Positions 1 to 6,183 of a stretch of DNA of 6,183 nucleotides are shown one piece after another; position 1 is the first letter of the stretch, and each line of letters starts with the position of its first letter. Source of the stretch: Prolixibacteraceae bacterium (lineage in GTDB: Bacteria > Bacteroidota > Bacteroidia > Bacteroidales > Prolixibacteraceae). A program made the position numbers and the translations under genes. The DNA lies in contig JAEUSS010000227.1 in assembly GCA_016788685.1 (NCBI GenBank), forward strand, positions 1-6,183. The letters run 5' to 3'. A model generated the notes under the pieces. It was given only the letters and a program-made list of their open reading frames with translations, did no database searches and was not told the DNA's origin.

Positions 1-336
1 CTTCCACGTCCCCATAATGTACAGCGCATTTTGATGCACAAACAGGTTCGACCAGAATTGGCCTTTAATCTCCGATATTTTTTCCCATGATTTTCCTTTG
101 TCAGAAGATTTGTACACGGCGGTCAAGGCCTGCTCGTGTTCCGTGCTGCCCTTCCCGAAATGGTCGTGTGAGGCCACATAATCGCCATTGGGAAGAATGC
201 AGATACTGGGAGATCCGATATAGGTTTGGGTTGACGCCGGAATGTGATTGACCACTACTCCCGGCACTTTCTGAGCCAGGACACCGATTTGCAGCATGGC
301 CACACAAAAAAAAACAATAGCAATCCGCTTTCTCAT
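1..336 (-). CDS. Secreted sialidase-like (BNR/Asp-box beta-propeller) protein, N-terminal part; continues past the left edge
   Basis: The frame runs open from an ATG at 336-334 to base 1, giving 112 residues with no stop. The start is chosen because MRKR followed by a hydrophobic stretch and LAQ (cleavage expected around residues 21/22) forms a clear Sec signal peptide, so the protein is exported. After it, residues 39-53 (YIGSPSICILPNGDY) resemble the first strand of sialidase-fold proteins, and residues 77-84 (SSDKGKSW) are a good Asp-box of the S-x-D-x-G-x-S/T-W type. Together they indicate a BNR-repeat beta-propeller. True exo-alpha-sialidases usually carry a Y-R-I-P motif in the first strand, which supplies one arginine of the catalytic triad. 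Here the matching place reads Y-I-G-S-P without arginine, so sialidase activity is doubtful and another glycan-related role is possible. The gene lies 65 bp downstream of the MFS gene on the same strand and probably shares its transcript. No Shine-Dalgarno is visible before the ATG. Confidence 0.8.
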   Translation of the reverse strand, partial: MRKRIAIVFFCVAMLQIGVLAQKVPGVVVNHIPASTQTYIGSPSICILPNGDYVASHDHFGKGSTEHEQALTAVYKSSDKGKSWEKISEIKGQFWSNLFVHQNALYIMGTWK

Positions 337-401
337 AGCTGTATTAAATAATGAAAACCATTGATTGTTGATTTTTATTTCTGAAAGAGCTAAACACGCA
401 A

Positions 402-1643
402 TCAGTCTTCGGTTTTGTTGATGGTTCTGGGTTTCAGCATAACCAGTTGCAGAACGATGGCAATCACCACCACGACCGAAAGCATGGCAAAGTCCTGCCT
501 CATGTTTCCGGCATCGGCCGATTTACCCAGGAAGTCAGTAATCACGGCTCCGGCTGAAATTCCGGCGAGGTTCATCAAGCCGTAACCCGTTGCACGGTAG
601 CGCGGCGAAACAAACTGACAAAGGATAGGCATGTTGTTTACGTCGAACATTCCAAATCCAAGGCCGAAGAATACTCCGCCCAATAAAATAAGCGCGAAGC
701 CATTGCCATACCCGAGTAAAAATAAGGCCGGAATCGTGAATGCCAAGCCAACAACTCCGGTATAAATACGCCCTTTCAGGTTTTTCTGTACCCAACGGTC
801 AGAAATGACTCCACCGATCAAAACACCGACAAACGATGACAAAGCGGTTGTGATGGTTGCCAGCGGGCCGGCCTGCGACATGTCCAGGTGCAGCGTGTCG
901 GAGAAAAGTGTAGGCAGCCAGTTTTTTACGGCCCATCCCGGAAAACTTGGTGCCGAGAAATAGAACAGCAAGACCCAGAAAGCAATGTTTCCGAATAACA
1001 TCCCCAGCCCTTTGTAAGCCATAGACAGCTCATTCCCGATTGAAGATTTTTGCGTGGTGTCGATGGTGTAGGTTTTCTTTTCTTTCAGGAAAAAGACCAG
1101 CACTAAACTGTAAGCAATTCCGACCAGTCCGAAAAAATGAAAGGTCGACTGCCAGGAAAAACTACTGGCAATGGTTGCTCCAAAACCGCCAAACGCCTGT
1201 CCCAGATAGATTCCGGTGGTATGAATTCCGATGGCCAGCGAGCGCGTTTTCCCTTCGTGGTAATCAGCAATCAGCGACAATCCGGCCGGAATATAAAAAG
1301 CCTCGCTCACACCCATAATGGCACGGAGCACATACAACTGGTCGAACGTTTGGGCATAGCCCATCGCCAGCGTAACTCCCGACCAAACGAATAAACTTCC
1401 GACGATCAGCCATTTTCGGTTCAGGCGGTCGGCAATAATTCCGGAAACGGGACTCATAAACGCGTAAATCCAAAGGAATACGGCCATCAGGCGACCAAAG
1501 TTTTCAGCCTTGGTCAACTCGGCAATATCCATCATCATAGAGGGTTTCATGGTCGAAAGCATTTGCCGGTCGAGGTAATTAAGCAGCGCTACAAACCACA
1601 GCATTCCGACCACTATCCAGGGGTACATTTTCTTTTCTTGCAT
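402..1643 (-). CDS. MFS transporter, anion:cation symporter (sugar-acid/organic-anion) type
   Basis: This 413-residue protein has the usual length and layout of a 12-helix major facilitator. Helix 1 contains N-Y-L-D-R-Q (22-27), a sequence typical of the anion:cation symporter family (hexuronate, galactarate and related carboxylate/H+ symporters). The loop between helices 2 and 3 has motif A, G68-x3-D72-R73-L-N-R76-K77. Helix 4 has R107 with G111, E114 and P119 in the pattern R-x3-G-x2-E-A-x3-P-A. A hydrophilic central loop lies at about 187-215, and the second half repeats motif A as G278-x3-D282-R283. It should sit in the inner membrane and import a small anionic or sugar-like compound by proton symport; the exact substrate cannot be read from the sequence. 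The first ATG is used, but M6 (MYPWIV) is an equally possible start because neither has a Shine-Dalgarno. It lies 94 bp downstream of the esterase gene and 65 bp upstream of the sialidase-like gene. Family assignment is strong, substrate class is inference. Confidence 0.9.
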   Translation of the reverse strand: MQEKKMYPWIVVGMLWFVALLNYLDRQMLSTMKPSMMMDIAELTKAENFGRLMAVFLWIYAFMSPVSGIIADRLNRKWLIVGSLFVWSGVTLAMGYAQTFDQLYVLRAIMGVSEAFYIPAGLSLIADYHEGKTRSLAIGIHTTGIYLGQAFGGFGATIASSFSWQSTFHFFGLVGIAYSLVLVFFLKEKKTYTIDTTQKSSIGNELSMAYKGLGMLFGNIAFWVLLFYFSAPSFPGWAVKNWLPTLFSDTLHLDMSQAGPLATITTALSSFVGVLIGGVISDRWVQKNLKGRIYTGVVGLAFTIPALFLLGYGNGFALILLGGVFFGLGFGMFDVNNMPILCQFVSPRYRATGYGLMNLAGISAGAVITDFLGKSADAGNMRQDFAMLSVVVVIAIVLQLVMLKPRTINKTED

Positions 1644-1737
1644 AACAGATTTAAATGGTTTAACGATTTATACCGGTTCTCCAACGAGCCGGCGGTTATT
1701 TATTTGGTTTACTATTTAGTCTGGCTTTAAACGTTCA

Positions 1738-2724
1738 TTATTTCAGGTATTTTTCAAAAAACAGCTCCATTTGTTTTTGCGAATAATCATTCACCCGTTG
1801 CACAATATCCATCGTGTGCGGCCACAACGGAACGCGGCAGTACACATTCGGAACGCCCAGCCGATCCAGTTTTGCTTTCAGTGTATCCGACTGGCTGACG
1901 GGAACCAGGTCGTCCGAAGTCCCGTGAAGAATCAGGGTTGGCGGATCGTTTTTATCCAGATACCGAACAGGCGACGCTTCACGGTACAGCTCCGGCTTCT
2001 CCTGATAAGAATGGGCGATGAAGTTGGTCACCAGCGGCTGCGTTTGGGCGTAAGGAGTAGTCAGGTCAACCGGGCCGTATATATCGACCACCGCCTTTAT
2101 ACGGTGCTTATTTTCGGGTAGCACAAGGCTGTCAGCGGCAGTTTGTTTCTCCCAGCCATAGGCCGCCAAAAGCGCCAGATGCGCGCCTGCCGAACCTCCG
2201 ACGAGTGCAATCCGGTCGGGATCGTAACCATACGTTTCCCCGTTCCTGAAAAACCAGTTTACCGCATCGGTAATGTCCTCGGCACAGGCCGGGTACGGGC
2301 CGTCTTTCAGCAAACGATACGAGACCGTTGCCGTGAGGTATCCTTTTTGTGCAAAAGCAGCCAGATAAACCAGGTAATCCGAGCGTTTGCCGCCTTTCCA
2401 CCCGCCGCCATGAATAAAAACCAGCAAAGGTGCAGGTTTCTGAATATTTTCAGGAATATACAGGTCGAGCTGCAACGATTTCCCGCCTACCGTTTTGTAT
2501 TCGATATCTTTTATTTCCCGGACATTGGCCGGAATCTCAGGTTCCCGGTTAATCAGGTCTTCCAGCCCGATGAACAAGGCCAGATAGGCCGGAGCGACAA
2601 AATGGTAACCAACAGGAGGTTTCTCCGGACTGAGTGCCGACCATAAACGCGGGGTTACAAGCAGCAGAGCACCCGCCAGCAAAACGATCAACAGTCCTTT
2701 CAATATCCGTTTAATTATTTTCAT
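1738..2724 (-). CDS. Membrane-anchored alpha/beta-hydrolase esterase (HGGGW, carboxylesterase/BD-FAE-like)
   Basis: This 328-residue protein has an N-terminal hydrophobic segment at about 9-24 preceded by lysines and arginine, so the catalytic domain probably lies in the periplasm held by a signal anchor or released by signal peptidase. The hydrolase domain covers about 70-328. The oxyanion-hole motif H-G-G-G-W is at 105-109, the nucleophile elbow G-G-S-A-G at 176-180 with Ser178, the acid in H-G-T-S-D-D-L-V-P at 267-275 (Asp271), and the catalytic His303 in W-P-H. The full triad is present, so it should be an active serine esterase. The HGGGW plus GGSAG pattern fits bacterial acetyl-, feruloyl- and short-chain carboxylesterases; it could equally act on lipid esters or lactones. 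Its ATG overlaps the TGA of the ceramidase-like gene (ATGA), which implies translational coupling and a joint task. A 94-bp gap follows before the transporter gene. Confidence 0.92.
   Translation of the reverse strand: MKIIKRILKGLLIVLLAGALLLVTPRLWSALSPEKPPVGYHFVAPAYLALFIGLEDLINREPEIPANVREIKDIEYKTVGGKSLQLDLYIPENIQKPAPLLVFIHGGGWKGGKRSDYLVYLAAFAQKGYLTATVSYRLLKDGPYPACAEDITDAVNWFFRNGETYGYDPDRIALVGGSAGAHLALLAAYGWEKQTAADSLVLPENKHRIKAVVDIYGPVDLTTPYAQTQPLVTNFIAHSYQEKPELYREASPVRYLDKNDPPTLILHGTSDDLVPVSQSDTLKAKLDRLGVPNVYCRVPLWPHTMDIVQRVNDYSQKQMELFFEKYLK
2721..2724 (-). other. ATGA stop/start overlap coupling two hydrolase genes
   Basis: Read on the minus strand, the bases ATGA contain the start codon of the esterase gene (2724-2722) and the TGA stop of the ceramidase-like gene (2723-2721). 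Such a four-base overlap normally means that a ribosome ending the first gene restarts on the second. It also fixes the esterase start, because the N-terminal MKIIKR plus hydrophobic stretch begins exactly here. Confidence 0.9.
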
Positions 2725-4289
2725 CGCTTGTTATTTTGATTCAGTTCTTTCAGCATCTCCTGGATATTCCGGTGAAGGATCGAGGCCGTTTCCGAACCCA
2801 GTGAGTTTTCTTCTCCGTACGGCGAATCTTTCCGGTTGTAGGTGTATGGCGCTTTCACGTCCCACTGGCTTTTCGGAATGATGTACCCGATTTCGTCGTT
2901 CGCCAGCCCGAACACAAACTTGTATTTGCCCGGCATCAGGTCGCGCACCACAGGCACTTCTTGCGGAGCAATGTCAAAATCACGACCTTCCGGCGCTTCA
3001 ATTTCTCCGTTGATCAATTCAGGATAAGCCTCTCCGGGAATGGTCACCATCGAAACAGGTCCGACCTGAATAACCGAAAGTTCGGAACGCATTTTCATCC
3101 ACCCCGCTGTTCCCCTGTCCATGACACCCAGTGCGGTGGCCAGCCTGAAGAGTTTGTTGTCGATCGGCAGCGAAAGCGTCCGTACGACCATGGAAATACT
3201 GGCCGAGTCAATCACTTCAGCGGCCTGTTCCATGGCATTCAGGGCCAGCATCGACAAGTGTTTTCCTTGTGCTGCGGCCTTCTCAAACGATGGTTCCTGA
3301 AACTCCTCGCCGGTAAACGGATCTTTTACGGCCAGGCTGGGATGCGTACACATCAGGCCGCCCAGAGCGCCATTCACAAAAACGGCCACACCGCCGATTC
3401 CGGGTTTTACCAGGCTGTCGCCGTTAAACACCCCCTTTTCAACGCCTTCGCGCACAAAATGCGGATAATCCGACGAGATCAGCAGATTTTTGCTCCACAA
3501 GGTTTCCGGATGATTTCCCCAGGCAATCAATGAACCAAGTACCGCTCCGTTCTCTTTGTCAACCGCCTTGATCAGTCGCAAGCCCGAATCAAAAACTTCA
3601 GGAGCGCGGGTATCTTTTACCAGCGAAACGGCTCCGGTCAAATCTTCAGAAACGGATAAGCTCGCCGGGCGAAGGTTCTGAACTGCCGTAAGCACCGAAT
3701 GAACGGCTTGCTTTTTCACATATTCCATGTACGATTGATCAACACCGCTTCTAAAAGGCGTTTTTCCCCACAGACCGATCAAGTCAGGGCCTTCGTGCGT
3801 GTGCGTTGAAGCCACAGCCACGTAGGAAATTCCGGCGTCGGCGGGAATCTGTTTCCGGATATCCACCACATCGTCGTTCATAAATCCGATGGCATCGAGC
3901 ACCACTAAAGCAAACCGTGTTTTGCCGTCATCCAGAATCATCGTTCTGGCCCACAACTCGTCGTGAATGCCGTTGGCTGCTTTGCTGTTGCTAAAACCGG
4001 CAATCCACACCGGATCAAAAGCTCCGTTTCCGTTGCCATCGGTAAACGTATCGCCGTCTTTGGGGTTATATTTGGCATCGCCGTTCACATCCGTCCACCG
4101 GTCCGGAACTTCCGGAGTTATCGGGATGGCTGCAAATCCGGCTTTCAGGGCAACCGGAGCTCCTCCTGAAATTTTCAAATCAGCTTTATATCCGGGATGC
4201 CGGTCTTTCAGGTTTGCATTTGCCCAGACCAGAAAGACAACAACCACCAGCAGCAACACCAACCCGAGTATTCTGAAAAACTTTTTCAT
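2721..4289 (-). CDS. Neutral/alkaline ceramidase-family hydrolase, membrane-anchored, with EF-hand-like calcium loops
   Basis: This 522-residue protein starts with MKKFFR and a hydrophobic segment at about 7-23, a signal anchor placing the rest in the periplasm. It resembles the N-terminal catalytic domain of neutral/alkaline non-lysosomal ceramidases (Ceramidase_alk), zinc amidases that split N-acyl sphingosine. Candidate zinc ligands are present in family order: His109 in G-I-H, His165 in S-T-H-T-H-E-G-P-D (161-169), Glu420 in I-P-G-E-A-Y-P-E and Tyr469 in N-D-E-I-G-Y. The family's S-G-D-N-x-G nucleophile segment appears to be replaced by I-S-S-D-Y-P-H at 271-277. At 67-93, between the first strand (GFAAIPITPE) and VWIAGF, lie two loops with calcium-loop spacing: D67-x-N69-x-D71 through D78, and D84-x-N86-x-N88-G-x-F-D92. 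It is shorter than full-length ceramidases and ends without a clear C-terminal immunoglobulin-like domain. The substrate may therefore be another amide or ester rather than ceramide. The gene is coupled by ATGA to the esterase and lies 68 bp downstream of the YidR-like gene. Confidence 0.85.
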   Translation of the reverse strand: MKKFFRILGLVLLLVVVVFLVWANANLKDRHPGYKADLKISGGAPVALKAGFAAIPITPEVPDRWTDVNGDAKYNPKDGDTFTDGNGNGAFDPVWIAGFSNSKAANGIHDELWARTMILDDGKTRFALVVLDAIGFMNDDVVDIRKQIPADAGISYVAVASTHTHEGPDLIGLWGKTPFRSGVDQSYMEYVKKQAVHSVLTAVQNLRPASLSVSEDLTGAVSLVKDTRAPEVFDSGLRLIKAVDKENGAVLGSLIAWGNHPETLWSKNLLISSDYPHFVREGVEKGVFNGDSLVKPGIGGVAVFVNGALGGLMCTHPSLAVKDPFTGEEFQEPSFEKAAAQGKHLSMLALNAMEQAAEVIDSASISMVVRTLSLPIDNKLFRLATALGVMDRGTAGWMKMRSELSVIQVGPVSMVTIPGEAYPELINGEIEAPEGRDFDIAPQEVPVVRDLMPGKYKFVFGLANDEIGYIIPKSQWDVKAPYTYNRKDSPYGEENSLGSETASILHRNIQEMLKELNQNNKR

Positions 4290-4357
4290 ATCCGTTGTTT
4301 TGATGTAAACGATTAGCCTTTACTTTCCGGAGAAAACGAAACAAGCTCTCCCCGATT

Positions 4358-5731
4358 TCACTTCAACCTGACTATAAATATCTGCATTTTTTGCTCTTCC
4401 CCTTCTCCGGCATCCACCCAACGGTTAAATGCAATGGTCTTTCCATCGCCCGACCACACCAGATTGGCGGGAACATCCTCTGTCCGTGCGGTTAATCTCC
4501 GGAACCGTTTTTCAAACGGACGGTCAGAAATTTCGCAAATCACAATGCTGTTATCCCAGGTGTAAATCACCGATTGGTTGCCGGAACTCCAGCGTACGCC
4601 ACTTTGCACATCGGTAGCATGTGCTGTTAACTGAACCGGGTTGCCTCCTGAAGGGGAAATCAGGTAAATTTGCTGAATACCTTTTGAATCTTTTGCCTGA
4701 TAGGCAATGTAATTTCCATCCGACGAAGAACGGGCGACACCGCTGCATCCGGGGAAATCAGTGTCAGCGGTGTGTGTCAGCCGGCGTTGTTCGGTTCCCC
4801 GGGGCGGCATCGGAAACGAATCAGGAGTTCCTTCCAGCGGCCCGTACGGTCCGGGGATATGAATCGAATCAGGAATATCAACCACAAAAAGTTCGTCAAC
4901 GGGCTTTCTGGCTTTGTCCGCCACCCGTCCCAGAAATGCGCGCGCGACCTGCATCGTTCCGTCCGGCTTTGGATAACCGCTGGCGCCAACCCAACTGTCA
5001 GAAGCCGCATAGCTGATTTCATCGCTCCCCGGCTCGGGATTGGGAACTACCCGGACCACCACCGCGCTGTACCACTCGCCCTGCACATTTTCGTGCGCGG
5101 CGTCCAAATCAACATTCGCACGGTAATGGGGTACAGAAACCGCAATGGTCCTCAGATTCCACTTAATTCCGGTTGAATCTTCCAGCTTTTTCATGACGGC
5201 ATCGTTGTAGGTATAGCCCAGCCATTTTCCGTCGCGGCTCCACTCGTGCCGGTGAGTTCCGCCACGCAAAGCCCCGGGAGTGAATGGAAAAGTCACATCT
5301 CTGGAATCCATATGTACCGGCACATTCGGATGGTCGTCGCTGACAATCACCCCGGTGCGGCGCCATTGCTGGTAGGGATTTTCGGCCGTACAGGCAGATA
5401 AGCCGTGAATAAATATGACTTTGTTTTCGATGGGATGATAAGTGGCAGCGCCCACACCCGGGCCATACTCCCGGTTATCCTGAATTTGGTACAAGACCTG
5501 GGTTTCTCCGGTTTCCGTGTTCACCCGCTCTATTGACGAGCATCCGCCAATTCCTCCGGCCTTGGTCCGCGTGTCGTAAACCAGCCATTTGCCGTCGGGT
5601 GAAAAGTTGTCGTTATTGTCCAGTTCATGATTTTTGCCGTTGTCGCGGGTCAACTGAATTTCTTTCAGAACGGATTCCGGAGAAGAACACGCCCCCACAA
5701 TCAACAGGCCGAACAGATATTTATAATTCAA
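4358..5731 (-). CDS. YidR-family (DUF3748) TolB-like beta-propeller lipoprotein with TTG start
   Basis: This 457-residue protein matches, from memory, Escherichia coli YidR (DUF3748), a protein of unknown function. Shared segments include TPGALRGGTHRHEWS (151-165), YTYNDAVM (173-180), PEPGSDEI (232-239), SWVG (246-249), PPRGTEQRRLT (309-319) and YLISPSGGNPVQLT (356-369). Repeated blades of the S-x-D-G-K type (NFSPDGKWLVYD at 42-53, WSRDGKW, SSSDGNYIAY, WSGDGKTIAF) indicate a TolB/PD40-like beta-propeller. The start is TTG at 5731-5729. It is preferred because the sequence from it forms a lipoprotein signal with lipobox V-G-A-C and Cys15, and because an in-frame TAA lies two codons upstream. 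The protein should be lipid-anchored in the periplasm or outer membrane. There is no acidic stretch after Cys15 that would argue for surface export. No catalytic residues are recognisable; substrate binding is a guess from the fold. It precedes the ceramidase-like gene by 68 bp. Family call is strong, function unknown. Confidence 0.88.
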   Translation of the reverse strand: MNYKYLFGLLIVGACSSPESVLKEIQLTRDNGKNHELDNNDNFSPDGKWLVYDTRTKAGGIGGCSSIERVNTETGETQVLYQIQDNREYGPGVGAATYHPIENKVIFIHGLSACTAENPYQQWRRTGVIVSDDHPNVPVHMDSRDVTFPFTPGALRGGTHRHEWSRDGKWLGYTYNDAVMKKLEDSTGIKWNLRTIAVSVPHYRANVDLDAAHENVQGEWYSAVVVRVVPNPEPGSDEISYAASDSWVGASGYPKPDGTMQVARAFLGRVADKARKPVDELFVVDIPDSIHIPGPYGPLEGTPDSFPMPPRGTEQRRLTHTADTDFPGCSGVARSSSDGNYIAYQAKDSKGIQQIYLISPSGGNPVQLTAHATDVQSGVRWSSGNQSVIYTWDNSIVICEISDRPFEKRFRRLTARTEDVPANLVWSGDGKTIAFNRWVDAGEGEEQKMQIFIVRLK

Positions 5732-5886
5732 GGTTTACTGGTTTTGTTTCGGTTAATAAACTACAAAGAGCGTTAAAAGTACAAGCAAATGTGCTGAAAT
5801 ACTTCGGTGATTTTGAATAAAGCGCATTAAAAATTAACCTTTCGTCCCGATTTCAAACTCAGGAAGATATCCGATTTTCCCGAAAG
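5732..5886 (-). promoter_or_regulatory. Largest gap in the cluster; possible but unproven promoter/terminator region
   Basis: This 155-bp AT-rich stretch separates the phosphodiesterase-like gene from the YidR-like gene and is the most likely place for an internal promoter or a transcript end. On the minus strand, CACATTTG at 5793-5786 matches the Bacteroidota -7 consensus TAnnTTTG except for the first base, but there is no TTTG at the expected -33 spacing. A six-base inverted pair (5839-5844 and 5881-5886) just after the upstream stop codon encloses a long 36-base loop. Neither signal is convincing alone. No small gene is apparent here. Confidence 0.25.
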
Positions 5887-6183
5887 CTATTTTCTACCTT
5901 TCAGAAACTCAATCAAAGCAGCAGGATTATCGGTTTGAATTCCGTCAACTCCCCATTGAATCATCTGCTCCCACTCTTCCGGAGTACCCTTCTTTTCGTC
6001 CGCAAAGACTTTCGAGCCAAATTCGTGAGCCACTTTGACAAAACGAGCGGTCAGATTCGCCATATCGCTGGCAATCACCAGCGGACGCACCTGCGCATTC
6101 ACTTCGGCGACATTTTCTTCGGGCCCCGGATCGGGCATCGGGATGCAATTGTTGCACAAAGACTTAAGTTGATTTATAATCTC
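5887..6183 (-). CDS. Glycerophosphodiester phosphodiesterase-family protein, C-terminal part; begins beyond the right edge
   Basis: The frame is open from base 6183 to a TAG at 5889-5887, giving 98 residues of a protein whose start lies outside the window. The TTG at 6159-6157 is not a real start, because the coding frame continues through it (EIINQLKSLCNN). The end of the protein has the form of the last strands of a GDPD TIM barrel: V-A-H-E-F-G-S-K-V-F-A-D (about 52-63 of the visible part), then E-E-W-E-Q-M-I and W-G-V-D-G-I-Q-T-D-N-P with a final helix A-A-L-I-E-F-L-K. In this family the G-V-D-G-I-x-T-D-x-P segment forms the last barrel strand. Such enzymes hydrolyse glycerophosphodiesters to glycerol 3-phosphate and an alcohol, and in Bacteroidota they are often exported. 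The catalytic histidines and metal-binding glutamates would be in the missing N-terminal part, so activity cannot be judged. It is the first gene of the visible block, 155 bp upstream of the YidR-like gene. Confidence 0.8.
   Translation of the reverse strand, partial: EIINQLKSLCNNCIPMPDPGPEENVAEVNAQVRPLVIASDMANLTARFVKVAHEFGSKVFADEKKGTPEEWEQMIQWGVDGIQTDNPAALIEFLKGRK

Noticed and set aside
1673..1692. Inverted pair CCGGTTC/GAGCCGG between the esterase and transporter genes
   Set aside because: In the minus-strand transcript the stem contains a C-A mismatch and is not followed by a run of U, so it does not qualify as an intrinsic terminator.
2143..2646. 167-codon plus-strand open frame opposite the esterase gene
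   Set aside because: It is the antisense shadow of a clear alpha/beta-hydrolase; the translation is rich in R, Q, F and P with no recognisable domain.
2961..3533. 190-codon plus-strand open frame opposite the ceramidase-like gene
   Set aside because: Shadow frame with many H, R, Q and G residues, no domain or signal peptide, and fully covered by a well-supported gene.
4330..4357. Short inverted pair GGAGA/TCTCC after the YidR-like stop codon
   Set aside because: The stem is only five to six pairs with a long loop and no U tract; chance is the simplest explanation.
4621..5176. Overlapping plus-strand open frames of 131 and 134 codons
   Set aside because: They lie entirely inside the YidR-family gene, whose motifs are conserved through this whole stretch.
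5764..5789. Two CAAA (minus-strand TTTG) elements upstream of the YidR-like gene that might form a Bacteroidota promoter
   Set aside because: The spacer would be 14 bases instead of about 19, and the -7 element reads GCTCTTTG rather than TAnnTTTG.
5945..6157. 70-codon minus-strand frame overlapping the phosphodiesterase fragment
   Set aside because: It is a shifted frame of the same DNA; only the other frame gives the GDPD-type ending with GVDGIQTD.

Overview
The window is a compact, one-directional block of six protein-coding genes, all on the minus strand. Transcription therefore runs from the right edge to the left edge. Both outermost genes are cut by the window ends. I see no RNA genes, CRISPR arrays, insertion sequences or long repeats, and no gap longer than 155 bases.

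The organism is most likely a member of the Bacteroidota, perhaps a Marinilabiliales/Prolixibacteraceae-type environmental bacterium. The reasons are a mid-range GC content judged by eye, no Shine-Dalgarno sequence in front of any start, several exported or membrane-anchored degradative enzymes beside a sugar-acid-type MFS permease, and protein sequences that resemble families from that phylum. This assignment is inference; there is no marker gene here.

In order of transcription: (1) the C-terminal end of a glycerophosphodiester phosphodiesterase-like protein (6183-5887); (2) a predicted lipoprotein of the YidR/DUF3748 beta-propeller family that begins with TTG (5731-4358); (3) a membrane-anchored protein of the neutral/alkaline ceramidase family carrying EF-hand-like calcium loops near its N-terminus (4289-2721); (4) an alpha/beta-hydrolase esterase whose ATG overlaps the stop codon of gene 3 by four bases (2724-1738); (5) an MFS transporter of the anion:cation symporter type (1643-402); (6) the N-terminal part of a secreted sialidase-like (BNR/Asp-box) protein (336-1).

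Taken together this looks like a small catabolic operon: extracytoplasmic hydrolases attack an ester-, amide- or phosphodiester-containing substrate, and a permease brings the small acidic or sugar-like product into the cell. No SusC/SusD pair, sulfatase or regulator lies within the window, so the substrate cannot be named. The tightest functional link is the ATGA-coupled ceramidase-like/esterase pair. The most unusual points are the altered active-site region of the ceramidase homologue, the missing canonical arginine motif in the sialidase-like protein, and a YidR-family protein carrying a lipoprotein signal.
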